Shown: positions 1 through 8,970 of the stretch, in pieces
Layout: every line of letters starts with the position of its first letter
Position numbering within the stretch: the stretch's first letter is position 1
Assembly: GCF_000744375.1 (NCBI RefSeq)
Contig: NZ_JQLU01000005.1
Span: 2,899,496-2,963,495, forward strand
Reading direction: 5' to 3'
Length of the DNA: 64,000 nt
From: Carnobacterium gallinarum DSM 4847
Lineage (GTDB): Bacteria > Bacillota > Bacilli > Lactobacillales > Carnobacteriaceae
The notes under the pieces: model-generated
Seen by the model: only the letters and a program-made list of their open reading frames with translations
Told to the model about the DNA's origin: nothing
Database searches by the model: none
Program-made: the position numbers and the translations under genes

Positions 1-1
1 A

Positions 2-1042
2 TTAATTGGAGTCACTGCTCATCCAGCAACCTGGTTTTCAAAATTATTGAGTGTTCAGCCTTTAAAGTGGCTAGGTGAACGTAGTTATGGTTTATATTTA
101 TGGCAATATCCGATTATGGTTTTGTATGAGGTTAAGGTGGGAGACACAAGTTTACAGCCAATTCGACATTTAATCATTCAACTAGTTTTAATTATTGTTA
201 TTGCTGAGGCTTCTTATCGCTTCATTGAGATGCCCTTTAAAAAGTTAAATGTGCGAGCTATCTTAAATGGAGAAGTCCTAATAAACCGCTTAAAAGAATT
301 CTGGCAGGAGAAATCGCCTAAAGCATGGATACAAAAAGCAGGAGTTGTCTTATTAAGTTTAGTGTTGATTGTCTCATTAGTCGGATTTATAACGGCTCCT
401 GTTGGTGATAGTCCAGCAACCATTCGTTTAGCGGAGAAACTTAGGGCGAATAAAGCAAAAATTGAAAAACAAAAGACCGATAAAGAAAAGGATAAAAATG
501 CTCAACAACTTCCAGTTAAGCAAGCAGTATACGGCTTAAGCGATGAACAAATGAAAGTCGCTAGTCAGATGGATATTACTTTTGTTGGCGATTCCGTTTT
601 ATTAAGTGTTGTGAGTCCACTTGAAGAAGTTTTTCCTTTAGCAACAATAGATGGTGAAATTGGACGACAATTATATAATACATTGCCTGTTGTCACTACT
701 TTAAAACAACAAAATAAATTAGGAAATCCAGTTGTTTTAGAATTAGGAACAAATGGTGCATTCACGGATAAGCAGATAGACGATCTCATTTTGACAATTG
801 GTGAAAAAAGAAAAATTTATATTATTAATACTCAAGTCCCAAAAAATTGGAAAAATAGTGTTAATCAAGGTATAAAAAATGTAGCAACACGTTATAAAAA
901 TATTCAAGTAATTGATTGGAATAGCTATAGTGCTGGAAAAACAGACTGGTTTTATGAAGATGGTGTTCATCCAAATGAAATAGGTGCTGAACAGTATGCC
1001 GAGTTAATTGCAAAAGCGATTTTAACAGATCAAAAGAAATAA
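2..1042 (+). CDS. OatA-like peptidoglycan/cell-wall O-acetyltransferase, 3' part (5' end outside window)
   Basis: The reading frame is open from base 2, so the gene starts upstream of the window; the TTG at 47 is internal. The visible part begins with the last membrane segments of an acyltransferase-3 domain (WLGERSYGLYLWQYP, then two more hydrophobic stretches). A charged Lys/Glu linker follows, and then an extracellular SGNH-hydrolase-like domain with the nucleophile block GDSVLL and the Asp-His block DGVHPNEIG near the C-terminus. This two-domain layout is that of OatA, which acetylates muramic acid and gives lysozyme resistance; the membrane half passes acetyl groups outward and the SGNH half transfers them. 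The exact acceptor (MurNAc, teichoic acid or another glycan) cannot be read from the fragment. No clear terminator follows. Confidence 0.8.
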   Translation, partial: LIGVTAHPATWFSKLLSVQPLKWLGERSYGLYLWQYPIMVLYEVKVGDTSLQPIRHLIIQLVLIIVIAEASYRFIEMPFKKLNVRAILNGEVLINRLKEFWQEKSPKAWIQKAGVVLLSLVLIVSLVGFITAPVGDSPATIRLAEKLRANKAKIEKQKTDKEKDKNAQQLPVKQAVYGLSDEQMKVASQMDITFVGDSVLLSVVSPLEEVFPLATIDGEIGRQLYNTLPVVTTLKQQNKLGNPVVLELGTNGAFTDKQIDDLILTIGEKRKIYIINTQVPKNWKNSVNQGIKNVATRYKNIQVIDWNSYSAGKTDWFYEDGVHPNEIGAEQYAELIAKAILTDQKK

Positions 1043-1060
1043 GTTGAATAAGAATATTTC

Positions 1061-1090
1061 TTAGATAAATTTTATATTTTCTGATAAAAT
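1061..1090 (+). promoter_or_regulatory. Putative promoter for rnz
   Basis: A TTAGAT -35-like hexamer (1061-1066) lies 18 nt before TAAAAT (1085-1090), which carries an extended -10 TG dinucleotide (TGATAAAAT). It sits 47 bp upstream of the rnz start. Inferred from sequence only. Confidence 0.45.
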
Positions 1091-1136
1091 ATAGGAGAGC
1101 GGTAAATAGAATTTTATAGAGATTGGATACGGATAA

Positions 1137-2075
1137 ATGGAGTTATTATTTTTAGGAACTGGTGCTGGTGTTCCAGCAAAACATCGTAATGTAACAAGTA
1201 TTGCTTTAAAACTTTTAGAAGAACGAAATAGTATTTGGTTATTTGATTGTGGTGAAGGCACGCAGCAACAAATTTTGCATACAACCTTAAAGCCAAGAAA
1301 AATTGATAAGATTTTTATTACACATTTACATGGAGATCATATTTTTGGTTTACCAGGATTACTAAGCAGTCGTTCGTTTCAAGGGGGGGATATGCCGCTA
1401 ACGGTTTATGGTCCAGTTGGAATTAGAGAGTATGTTTTAACTAGCTTACGAGTTTCTGGTACACATCTAAAATATCCATTGAATTTTCATGAAATTAGTG
1501 AAGCGGGTATTTTATTTGAAGATAGTCAATTTAAAGTAACGTGTTTAGAATTGGATCATGGTATTCAATCCTTTGGTTATCGAGTTGTCGAAAGTGATCA
1601 CCAAGGAATGCTACAAGTGAATCGCTTAAAAGAAGCCGGTGTTCCTTTTGGTCCTTTGTATGGACGAATAAAAAATGGAGAGCAAGTGACGTTAAGTGAT
1701 GGACGGATAATTAATGGGGCAGATTATGTTGGTGAAGCTCAAAAAGGTCGGATTGTGACAATTTTAGGAGATACTCGTAAACATCCAAATAGTGTCCGTT
1801 TAGCAAAAAATGCAGATATCTTAGTTCACGAAAGTACTTTTGATGGAGCTGATCGCAAAATTGCTCGTGATTATCATCACTCGACTTCTTTAGATGCGGC
1901 TGAGGTGGCTAAAGAAGCTCAAGCCAAACGTTTATTGCTCACTCATATCAGTGCTAGGTATTTGGGGAAAGAAGCCTATGCTTTAGAAAAAGAAGCACAA
2001 ACGATTTTTAAACAAAGTCAAATTGTAAAAGATTTTGATGAAATTGAGATTCAACTAGTTAGAACAGATAAGTAA
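1137..2075 (+). CDS. rnz: Ribonuclease Z (tRNA 3' processing endonuclease)
   Basis: 312 aa, the normal length for a bacterial short-form RNase Z. This metallo-beta-lactamase-fold nuclease cuts the 3' trailer from tRNA precursors lacking an encoded CCA. The N-terminus has the family start ([15 protein letters not shown]), the zinc-binding HxHxDH motif THLHGDH is at about residues 61-67, and further metal ligands are in GDTR and in the C-terminal LTHISARY stretch. The ATG at 1137 has only a poor ribosome binding site, but it begins exactly at the conserved MELLFLGTG, so the start is secure. The SDR gene follows 24 bp downstream, probably in the same transcript; the same pairing is found in other Firmicutes. 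Confidence 0.96.
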   Translation: MELLFLGTGAGVPAKHRNVTSIALKLLEERNSIWLFDCGEGTQQQILHTTLKPRKIDKIFITHLHGDHIFGLPGLLSSRSFQGGDMPLTVYGPVGIREYVLTSLRVSGTHLKYPLNFHEISEAGILFEDSQFKVTCLELDHGIQSFGYRVVESDHQGMLQVNRLKEAGVPFGPLYGRIKNGEQVTLSDGRIINGADYVGEAQKGRIVTILGDTRKHPNSVRLAKNADILVHESTFDGADRKIARDYHHSTSLDAAEVAKEAQAKRLLLTHISARYLGKEAYALEKEAQTIFKQSQIVKDFDEIEIQLVRTDK

Positions 2076-2099
2076 AAAAGAGGATAGGGGCGAAAAAAT

Positions 2100-2903
2100 A
2101 TGTTAGCTAATCGTAAAGATTTAACGGATAAGGTTGTAGTCATTACTGGGGGATCAGGTGGTTTGGGTGAACAAATTGCTTATGCATGTGCAAGTCAAAA
2201 TGCTAAAGTGGTTGTTTGTGCTAGACGAATTAATCTACTTGGTAAAGTGAAACAAAATTGTGAAGACATATCTGGTAAGAGAGCTTATGCATTTCAGTTA
2301 GATGTGGCCAATCCTGAAAATATCAAAGAGGTTGTTGAACGAATTCGAGACGAAGTTGGACCAATCGATGTTTTAGTAAACAATGCTGGCTTTGGCTATT
2401 TTGAAAATGCGATTGATTTTGATATGTCACTGGCTGAAAAAATGTTTCGTGTAAATGTTTTAGGGATGATGTACATGACTCAATTAGTTGCTATTGAAAT
2501 GACAGATCGAATGTCAGGCCATATTATTAATATTGCTTCTCAAGCTGGTAAAATGGCAACACAAAAATCTTCTGTTTATTCTGCAACAAAATTTGCTGTC
2601 TTAGGATATTCAAATGCTTTACGATTAGAATTAAAGCCATTCGGGGTTTATGTTACAACGGTCAATCCAGGTCCAATTGAAACGAATTTCTTTGATATTG
2701 CCGATAAGAGTGGCGATTATCTTGAGAAAGTGGAGCACTTAGTTTTAAATCCAACTGTGGTTGCTAACCGAGTAGTTGGCTTAATGGGTGTACCTCGCCG
2801 TGAGTTAAATATGCCTGGATTATTAGAAGTAGCTAGCAAATTATATACATTATTCCCAACTGTGGGCGATTATATTGCTGCAAATATGTTTAATGCTAAA
2901 TAA
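2100..2903 (+). CDS. SDR family NAD(P)-dependent oxidoreductase (YqjQ-like)
   Basis: 267 aa classical short-chain dehydrogenase. The Rossmann cofactor motif TGGSGGLG is at about residues 17-24, NNAG at about 92-95, the catalytic Ser in the IINIAS block, and the active-site YSATK at about 160-164. A PGPIETNF stretch follows the substrate loop. The basic residues after the second strand (CARR) suggest NADP(H), but this is an inference. It is most like the YqjQ branch of SDRs, which lies beside rnz in Bacillus. The substrate is unknown. It is probably co-transcribed with rnz and is followed by a hairpin terminator. Confidence 0.9.
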   Translation: MLANRKDLTDKVVVITGGSGGLGEQIAYACASQNAKVVVCARRINLLGKVKQNCEDISGKRAYAFQLDVANPENIKEVVERIRDEVGPIDVLVNNAGFGYFENAIDFDMSLAEKMFRVNVLGMMYMTQLVAIEMTDRMSGHIINIASQAGKMATQKSSVYSATKFAVLGYSNALRLELKPFGVYVTTVNPGPIETNFFDIADKSGDYLEKVEHLVLNPTVVANRVVGLMGVPRRELNMPGLLEVASKLYTLFPTVGDYIAANMFNAK

Positions 2904-2918
2904 TTAAATTGAGTAAAT

Positions 2919-2962
2919 GGATAGCTAGCAAAATTCTTAATTGAATTGGCTAGCTATTTTTA
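2919..2962 (+). terminator. Intrinsic terminator after the SDR gene
   Basis: A 9-bp perfect stem ATAGCTAGC (2921-2929) / GCTAGCTAT (2949-2957), with an inner AATTC/GAATT stem, is followed by a T tract. It closes the rnz-SDR unit. Confidence 0.8.
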
Positions 2963-2982
2963 ATGAAGACTAGTTAAATGAT

Positions 2983-3011
2983 TAGACAAAAAAACCAAAA
3001 AAAGGTATTCT
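2983..3011 (+). promoter_or_regulatory. Putative sigma-A promoter for the lapA-like gene
   Basis: TAGACA (2983-2988), a 17-nt spacer and TATTCT (3006-3011) lie about 44 bp before the start codon of the next gene. Confidence 0.6.
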
Positions 3012-3054
3012 TATATAGAAACAGATGTAATACTTATGGGAAGGGTGAAAGAAA

Positions 3055-3456
3055 TTGAAAAATCAATGGCGTTTAGTAGTAGGTATTATATTAGTATTAA
3101 TTGTGGCTTTGTTTGCTATTTTAAATGTTGCAGCAGTTCCAGTTAATTTTGGATTTGCAAAAGTAGAATGGCCTTTAATTATGATTATTTTAGGTTCGTT
3201 ATTTATTGGAGCAATTGTGACTGTTTTAGTTTCAACTGGTTCAAGTATTCAAACAAAGAAACGATTAAAAAATGCTGAAAACGAATTAAATCAACAACAA
3301 GCAAAGCTTGATGAAGAGGTTTCTAAAGTTCAATCTGAAATGGAATCACGTATTGTTGTAAAGGACGAAGAATTAGCAGCTCAACAAAGTAAAATTCAGG
3401 CTTTAGAAGATGAATTAGTTAGTAAAATAACGGCTCCAATAACTCTAGATAAATAA
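3055..3456 (+). CDS. LapA-domain (DUF1049) membrane protein
   Basis: 133 aa. The N-terminus carries two hydrophobic segments (about residues 7-28 and 40-62) with the short VPVNFGF loop between them, typical of LapA/DUF1049 proteins. The rest (about 70-125) is a charged, Gln/Glu-rich predicted coiled coil on the cytoplasmic side. The family is named from Gram-negative LPS assembly; in Gram-positives the role is not established, and I do not infer one. The TTG start at 3055 follows a GGGTGAAAG ribosome binding site. It is a single gene with its own promoter and terminator. Confidence 0.75.
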   Translation: MKNQWRLVVGIILVLIVALFAILNVAAVPVNFGFAKVEWPLIMIILGSLFIGAIVTVLVSTGSSIQTKKRLKNAENELNQQQAKLDEEVSKVQSEMESRIVVKDEELAAQQSKIQALEDELVSKITAPITLDK

Positions 3457-3483
3457 AACGAGCTAAATGTAGAAATGACTAAT

Positions 3484-3520
3484 AAAAAAAGAGTTTGCTA
3501 ATTCAGCAAGCTCTTTTTTT
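3484..3520 (+). terminator. Intrinsic terminator after the lapA-like gene
   Basis: Stem AGAGTTTGCT (3490-3499) / AGCAAGCTCT (3505-3514), one G-U pair, followed by seven T. Confidence 0.85.
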
Positions 3521-3685
3521 AGAAGAAAATTTATCTTGTAAAGTTTTTAGTTTGTTCATAATGATTTCGCTTTCAATGGATGTTTTTGATAATTTGGAAA
3601 TTTATACATAAAAATTGATTGACGGAAGTCGTTGGAAATGGTATTTTTATACGAGTTGATAATTTTATTTTAAAGGAGTATGAAT

Positions 3686-4327
3686 GTGGAAAAAAATCAT
3701 TATGAAGTAAAAACAGTCATTATTGATCCAACAGCGATTGGACTTTTTGGATTAGCAATTGTAACTTTGGTAGCATCTTCACAAAAATTAGGTTGGACAG
3801 AAGGAGTTAGTGGGGTTATCCCTTGGGCGATTTTCTTAGGGGGCGTGGCACAATTGATAGCTTCTGCTTATGATGCTAAACATAACAACCTTTTTGGTGC
3901 AACAGCATTTGCAGCATATGGACTATTTTGGTTTGGTGTGGGAATGAGCTGGATGACACAAAATGGATTATTTGGAGCAAGTTTGCAAAGCTCATTTGAT
4001 CCAAAAGAATTAGGTTTTGCTTTCTTAGGTTACTTTATCTTTACAGTATTTATGACAATTGGAGCATTAGAGACAAATAAAGTTTTATTTATTATTTTCT
4101 TTTTAATTGATTTCCTGTTCCTTGGTTTATTTATGTCAAGCTTTGGTATTGCAACAGACTTTTTCCATATGGTTGCAGCAATTGCTGAATTTCTAATTGC
4201 ACTATTTTCATTTTATGGTTGTGGTGCAGCAGTTTTAAATGGTCATTTTGGTTATACATTCTTACCAATTGGAAAGCCTTTTGGTATTATTAAAAAGCCA
4301 GTATCTACAAAGAAGAAAAAGGCTTAA
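3686..4327 (+). CDS. GPR1/FUN34/YaaH family acetate-type transporter
   Basis: 213 aa with six predicted membrane helices, the layout of the acetate uptake transporter family (SatP/YaaH; Gpr1/Ato1 in yeast). The N-terminal family signature, usually NPAPLGL, appears as DPTAIGLFGLA. The family carries acetate, and sometimes succinate, with protons. An ATG at 3680 lies only 1 nt after the AAAGGAG ribosome binding site; the GTG at 3686 has the normal 7-nt spacing and is chosen here. It is a stand-alone gene, convergent with the GNAT gene and sharing a bidirectional terminator. Direction and substrate are family inferences. Uptake or overflow of acetate would fit a fermentative bacterium. Confidence 0.85.
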   Translation: MEKNHYEVKTVIIDPTAIGLFGLAIVTLVASSQKLGWTEGVSGVIPWAIFLGGVAQLIASAYDAKHNNLFGATAFAAYGLFWFGVGMSWMTQNGLFGASLQSSFDPKELGFAFLGYFIFTVFMTIGALETNKVLFIIFFLIDFLFLGLFMSSFGIATDFFHMVAAIAEFLIALFSFYGCGAAVLNGHFGYTFLPIGKPFGIIKKPVSTKKKKA

Positions 4328-4330
4328 TAA

Positions 4331-4375
4331 GAAAAAAACCTGATTAACAGTTACTGTTAGTCAGGTTTTTTTCTA
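4331..4375. terminator. Bidirectional terminator between the acetate transporter and GNAT genes
   Basis: The stem AACCTGATTAACAG / CTGTTAGTCAGGTT (one G-U pair) has A-rich and T-rich flanks, so it can serve both convergent genes. Confidence 0.85.
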
Positions 4376-4807
4376 TTTTTGTAAAAGCATGTCAATGTGA
4401 GGAATATTATCTTCTAAATATTCTTCTGATATTGGAACAAATCCAAAGCTACCATAGAATTTTTCAAGATATGCTTGTGCTTGAATTTCAACCTCACGGG
4501 TAGGGAATTGTTTTGCAATATGATCTAAAATAATGGTTAGTAATTCTTTTCCCAGACCAGTTCCACGTTGTTCTTTAGCCACAATAATCCGCCCAAAGTG
4601 AATGCGTGAATCTTGTGAGATAATTCTTCCATAAGCCAATAGTACACCATCTTCATCGGTTTTAAAAACGTGTAAACTAGTTAAATCCAACTCATCAATA
4701 TCTTGATAAGGACAATCCTGTTCTACAATAAAAATCTTCACCCGTTCTTTATAAATAATAAATAGTTCTTTCGTTGTTAATTCTTCAAATGTTTTAATTG
4801 TCCACAT
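4373..4807 (-). CDS. GNAT family N-acetyltransferase (ElaA-like)
   Basis: 144 aa. The GNAT fold is recognised by the acetyl-CoA pyrophosphate loop QRGTGLGKELL at about residues 80-90 and the preceding strand IHFGRIIV. The N-terminus (ELTTKELFIIYKERVKIFIVEQDCPYQDIDELD) is the typical ElaA-branch opening with the V-E-Q block. It transfers acetyl from acetyl-CoA to an unknown amine. The start has a GGAGGG ribosome binding site. A perfect 12-bp inverted repeat lies 26 bp upstream and may control it. Confidence 0.85.
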   Translation of the reverse strand: MWTIKTFEELTTKELFIIYKERVKIFIVEQDCPYQDIDELDLTSLHVFKTDEDGVLLAYGRIISQDSRIHFGRIIVAKEQRGTGLGKELLTIILDHIAKQFPTREVEIQAQAYLEKFYGSFGFVPISEEYLEDNIPHIDMLLQK

Positions 4808-4833
4808 AAATTAAACCCTCCAGAATAAATTGT

Positions 4834-4865
4834 TTTATACTAAAAATGAATACTTTTAGTATAAA
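4834..4865. repeat. Perfect 12-bp inverted repeat, candidate operator
   Basis: TTTATACTAAAA (4834-4845) and TTTTAGTATAAA (4854-4865) are exact inverted copies separated by 8 nt. It lies between two minus-strand genes, 26 bp upstream of the GNAT start. There is no T tract, so it is a poor terminator. It contains -10-like TATACT/TATAAA words, which suits a repressor site over a promoter. Confidence 0.5.
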
Positions 4866-4901
4866 GTTTATCCATCTAACTTACAATCAAAAAAGCTGTA
4901 T

Positions 4902-5645
4902 TTAATGAAACTCTTCTTTAATTTCCTTTAAACGTTCTAAAGAGAGCTGCAAGTCTAGATTATCTTTTTCGGTGACCGAAATCAATGTAATATCCTGTAT
5001 TTTTTGTTTGGCTAAAGAAATTCGATCTAAAGAGATCAATAAATCAATTTCTAATACTTTGGCTTTAATTAATAAAGTTATGGGAAGCTCAGACTTATAT
5101 TTATGAAGTAAAAAAGTTAATGTGTGGTAGGCTGCTGGATAATCCTCTTTTGAGTAAGCATAACGATAAGCTTGAGTATAAAGTTTCTCTGTTTTTGTTG
5201 CGTTTTTTACTCGAATCTCTTCTTCTGTCATTAGCGTGGTAGAATCTCCCAGGGGTTCTCCAAATATAACAACATTTCCACTGGGATCCGTGATTGTGAA
5301 TCGATAGTCTTCTGTAGTCTTATTAAGGCGTGAAATCCTGGGTAGTCCTTGAATAGGAACTTTCCCATAAAAAGCACGTAAGTTTTTTTTCATAGAAGCA
5401 TGTAGTTCTGTGATATTCTCTAGAATTACATAACAGCCACTAGTATGCTCAGTAGCATCATATTTTTTATCACCATAAAAACTTAACTCCATTACTCCAT
5501 TTTGGATACTGGCAAAACGATAAGGTGCTTTTTGATAGTAGCTTAGTTTAAATCCTAAAGCTATATAAAATTCAAGGGTACTATCTAATTCATAAAAACA
5601 ATTAAAAATTGGGATTGTTTGGTTCGTTGTAGGTTTATTAGTCAT
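4902..5645 (-). CDS. VOC (glyoxalase/bleomycin-resistance fold) protein with C-terminal helical extension
   Basis: 247 aa. Residues about 10-132 look like a VOC domain: N-terminal strand IPIFNCFYELDSTLEFYIALGF, and the closing TDPSGNVVIFGEP, which is characteristic of the last betaalphabetabetabeta unit. After residue 145 a different, Lys/Glu/Leu-rich helical region continues to the end (about 100 aa), which could be TPR-like; ordinary single-domain VOC proteins stop before this. Whether it is an enzyme, a bleomycin-type binding protein or a sensor cannot be told. AGGAGG precedes the ATG by 7 nt. It lies upstream of the GNAT gene with a dyad between them. Confidence 0.7.
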   Translation of the reverse strand: MTNKPTTNQTIPIFNCFYELDSTLEFYIALGFKLSYYQKAPYRFASIQNGVMELSFYGDKKYDATEHTSGCYVILENITELHASMKKNLRAFYGKVPIQGLPRISRLNKTTEDYRFTITDPSGNVVIFGEPLGDSTTLMTEEEIRVKNATKTEKLYTQAYRYAYSKEDYPAAYHTLTFLLHKYKSELPITLLIKAKVLEIDLLISLDRISLAKQKIQDITLISVTEKDNLDLQLSLERLKEIKEEFH

Positions 5646-5825
5646 GAATCATCCTCCTAATATTTTTTTCATTTGTTAAGAATAACAGATTTTTCTTTAA
5701 ATTGCCTATAAAAAGTGAAAAAACAAAAAAATAGTAGGTGGGGGAAAACAAAGAATTATTTTTCAGTATATATGATTCGTTCCTTTATTAAATATGATAT
5801 AATAAGCAAGTTAGGAGTGATTTGA

Positions 5826-8159
5826 TTGTTAAAATCTCGAATGAACTGGAAACTAGCCAGTCAATTGTCTGATAAAAATAAGAGCAATGAACTAAGTGAA
5901 CACTTAGGAAGCTCGCCATTATTTGCAACGTTATTAGTGAATCGTGGCTTAGATACTAAAGAAAAAGCCGATGCGTTTTTGAATCCAGATGAAAGTTGGA
6001 TTCATGATCCATTTTTACTGCATGATATGGAGAAGACAGTTGAACGAATTACGGCAGCTATTGAAGCTGGAGAATTAATTGTTATTTATGGAGATTATGA
6101 TGCAGATGGTGTGACAAGCACCTCTGTCTTAAAAGAAACGTTAGAGATGCTTGGTGCAGAGGTTGATTTTTATATTCCAAATCGTTTTACAGATGGATAT
6201 GGTCCTAATGTTCAAGCTTTTGAACGAATCATCGAAAATGGTGCTGGCTTGATTTTGACTTGTGATAATGGTGTTGCAGGACATGAGGCAATTCAACGGG
6301 CAAGTGAGCTAGGAATTGATGTGATTGTTACCGATCATCATGAATTGCCAGCAGAATTGCCAAATGCTTTTGCTATTATTCATCCTCGTCATCCAGCAGG
6401 CGCCTATCCTTTTGCGGATTTAGCCGGAGTGGGAGTTGCGTTTAAATTAGCGACAGCTTTACTCGGTGAATTTCCTACTGAGTTATTGGATTTGGTTGCT
6501 ATTGGAACGATTGCAGATTTAGTTTCATTAACAGGTGAAAACCGTGCATTAGTGATGCAAGGACTAAGTGTGTTAAAAGTATCCGAACGAATCGGCCTAG
6601 GCGCTTTAATCAAAGTTGCTGGTGTTAGTCAAGAAGCGATTACAGAGGAGACTATCGGATTTACTCTTGCGCCACGTTTAAATGCAGTAGGTCGACTTGG
6701 AGAAGCCGGACCGGCAGTGGAGCTGTTAACTACATTTGATGACGAAGAAGCGCGGACTTTAGCAAAATTTATTAACCAAAAAAATGAAGAACGTCAAGCT
6801 TATGTAGCTGAAATCACTGAAGAAGCCTTTCAAATGATTCAAAATCAATCAACTGAACAAGCTGTTTTACTCTTAGCGGGGAAAAATTGGCATGAAGGTG
6901 TGCTGGGAATTGTTGCTAGTAAAGTTGTTGAGAAGACTGGAAAACCAACAATTGTTTTAACCATCAATGAAGAAACGAATGAAGCAAAAGGATCCGGTCG
7001 GAGTATTTCGACGTATCATTTATATGACTCTATCAATGAAGTTCGTGGTTTGACGACACATTTTGGCGGACATCATATGGCTGTTGGTTTAACATTACCT
7101 TTGGAAAATTTAGATATGTTACAAGAGCAACTAAATAGTTTCTGGGAGCGAAATAATTTATCAGATACAAGTGGTGGTGAGCTTCAAATTGATGAAACTA
7201 TTAAAATTGAAGAAATAACCATTGCTTCGATTGATGAAATGGCTCGTTTAGCACCTTTTGGAACAGATAATCCTAAACCGAGTTTTTTAATTGAACATGT
7301 GCAAGGACAGGATATTCGTAAAATTGGTGGCAACAATGCGCATTTAAAAATGAAGCTAGTCCAGTCAGGAAATCAACTAGATGTTATTGGGTTTCAGTTT
7401 GGTCCTGTAGCCGATGAAATGAGTCAAGAAGCTGAAGTTTCAGTTGTTGGGCAATTAAGCGTGAATGAATGGAATGGCAATAAAAAACCACAGCTGATGT
7501 TGGAAGATATCGCAATTGATGGAGTACAGATTTTTGACTTGCGTGGGACACATCTGCCGGAATCGATTTGGCAACAAACAGATGCTGAATTTGTTTTCTT
7601 TAATCAAAAAAATTATGAAAACAATCAAAATAAGATACCAAATACAAGCACAGCTTCCTATCTTCAATCATTAAATGAAGTAAAAGAGACTATCGTTACA
7701 AAAGGAAGTTTAGTTTTTGTAGATTGTCCTAATGAAACGGAATGGGTTACCGAATTATTGCGTAATAGTCAAGCTGAGCGTGTGTATGCATGTTTTTATA
7801 GTCAGGATGAGTGCTATTTAAATGGAATGCCTAGTCGTGGACAGTTTGGTGAGCTATTTAAATTTGCAGCTAGTCACAAGGATGTTGATATTCGCCATCG
7901 TTTAAAAGTATTGGCTGACTATTTAAAAATTAAAGAAAATCATTTAATTTTTATGATTCACGTGTTTTTTGATATAGGATTTGTTACAATAGATAACGGT
8001 GTTATGAATTTTGTTAAAGATGCACCAAAGTGTGAATTGACTGAATCAACAACTTATCAGAATCGTTTACACAAAATTGAGGCTGAAAAAATACTGGTTT
8101 ATAGCCACTTCGCTGAGCTTGAGACCTGGATTAAAGATCAATTAAATAAACCAGCTTAG
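5826..8159 (+). CDS. recJ: Single-stranded-DNA-specific exonuclease RecJ
   Basis: 777 aa, the long Firmicute form. RecJ degrades single-stranded DNA 5'-3' in recombination and repair. The DHH-superfamily metal motifs are clear: DYDADGVTS (about residues 90-98), TDHHELP (about 169-175), and the DHHA1-type GGHHMAVGL (about 418-426). The tail after about residue 560 is the Firmicute-specific C-terminal domain. The start is TTG at 5826 with AGGAG 8 nt upstream; the next Met codon is four codons further on. An extended -10 (TGATATAAT, ending 5803) lies just upstream. apt follows 22 bp later, the recJ-apt order usual in Gram-positives. Confidence 0.96.
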   Translation: MLKSRMNWKLASQLSDKNKSNELSEHLGSSPLFATLLVNRGLDTKEKADAFLNPDESWIHDPFLLHDMEKTVERITAAIEAGELIVIYGDYDADGVTSTSVLKETLEMLGAEVDFYIPNRFTDGYGPNVQAFERIIENGAGLILTCDNGVAGHEAIQRASELGIDVIVTDHHELPAELPNAFAIIHPRHPAGAYPFADLAGVGVAFKLATALLGEFPTELLDLVAIGTIADLVSLTGENRALVMQGLSVLKVSERIGLGALIKVAGVSQEAITEETIGFTLAPRLNAVGRLGEAGPAVELLTTFDDEEARTLAKFINQKNEERQAYVAEITEEAFQMIQNQSTEQAVLLLAGKNWHEGVLGIVASKVVEKTGKPTIVLTINEETNEAKGSGRSISTYHLYDSINEVRGLTTHFGGHHMAVGLTLPLENLDMLQEQLNSFWERNNLSDTSGGELQIDETIKIEEITIASIDEMARLAPFGTDNPKPSFLIEHVQGQDIRKIGGNNAHLKMKLVQSGNQLDVIGFQFGPVADEMSQEAEVSVVGQLSVNEWNGNKKPQLMLEDIAIDGVQIFDLRGTHLPESIWQQTDAEFVFFNQKNYENNQNKIPNTSTASYLQSLNEVKETIVTKGSLVFVDCPNETEWVTELLRNSQAERVYACFYSQDECYLNGMPSRGQFGELFKFAASHKDVDIRHRLKVLADYLKIKENHLIFMIHVFFDIGFVTIDNGVMNFVKDAPKCELTESTTYQNRLHKIEAEKILVYSHFAELETWIKDQLNKPA

Positions 8160-8181
8160 GCTGAATGGAGGATTTTTTAAG

Positions 8182-8694
8182 ATGGATTTAAAGAAATATA
8201 TTGCTGATGTGGTAGATTTTCCCGAAAAAGGAATTATTTTCCGCGATATCTCGCCTTTAATGGCTGATGGTGATGCTTATCGTTATGCAACAAATCAGAT
8301 TGTTCAATATGCAAAAGATAAAGGTGTTGAGATGATTGTTGGGCCAGAAGCTCGTGGCTTTATTGTTGGTTGTCCAGTTGCGTATGAGTTAGGTATTGGT
8401 TTTGCACCTGCACGTAAAAAGGGCAAGTTACCTCGTGAAACAGTAGAAGTTAGCTACGGTTTAGAATATGGAACAGACATTTTACAAGTTCATCAAGATG
8501 CAATTAAACCTGGTCAAAAGGTTTTAGTTTGTGATGATTTATTAGCAACAGGTGGAACGATTGCAGCAACTATTGAGCTAATTGAAAAATTAGGTGGAGT
8601 TGTTGTTGGAACAGCATTTTTCATTGAATTAATGGATTTAAATGGCCGTGATAAAATTAAAGGCTATGATATTTTCACATTGATGGAATATTAA
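8182..8694 (+). CDS. apt: Adenine phosphoribosyltransferase
   Basis: 170 aa, full length. It makes AMP from adenine and PRPP in purine salvage. The PRPP-binding loop [13 protein letters not shown] is at about residues 115-127, and the family blocks [14 protein letters not shown] (N-terminal) and GPEARGFI are present. ATG with a GGAGG ribosome binding site. It is the second gene of the recJ-apt unit and is followed by a perfect 16-bp terminator stem. Confidence 0.97.
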   Translation: MDLKKYIADVVDFPEKGIIFRDISPLMADGDAYRYATNQIVQYAKDKGVEMIVGPEARGFIVGCPVAYELGIGFAPARKKGKLPRETVEVSYGLEYGTDILQVHQDAIKPGQKVLVCDDLLATGGTIAATIELIEKLGGVVVGTAFFIELMDLNGRDKIKGYDIFTLMEY

Positions 8695-8772
8695 GACTAA
8701 CTCTTTAAAAAGTTGATATAATTACTTTTTATTTGATTTAGTATCATAAGCGATACGATTTTTAAAATAGAG

Positions 8773-8824
8773 AAAACTGCAAGAAATCCATTTTTATAAA
8801 TGTTGATTTCTTGCAGTTTTTTAT
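8773..8824 (+). terminator. Intrinsic terminator after apt
   Basis: Perfect 16-bp stem AAAACTGCAAGAAATC (8773-8788) / GATTTCTTGCAGTTTT (8805-8820) running into T. The remaining 145 bp to the next gene is AT-rich with no other clear feature. Confidence 0.9.
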
Positions 8825-8970
8825 TTCACTTATTAGTTTCAAAATAATAGTTTTACCTCACTCATTTTTTAGTTGGACCTAAGGTATAGATCGTTTTAAT
8901 TTTGGGAAAAACACAAAAATACTTGAAATTACTTAAAAATACTTATAAAATGAACTAAGGAGGTGTAGTT

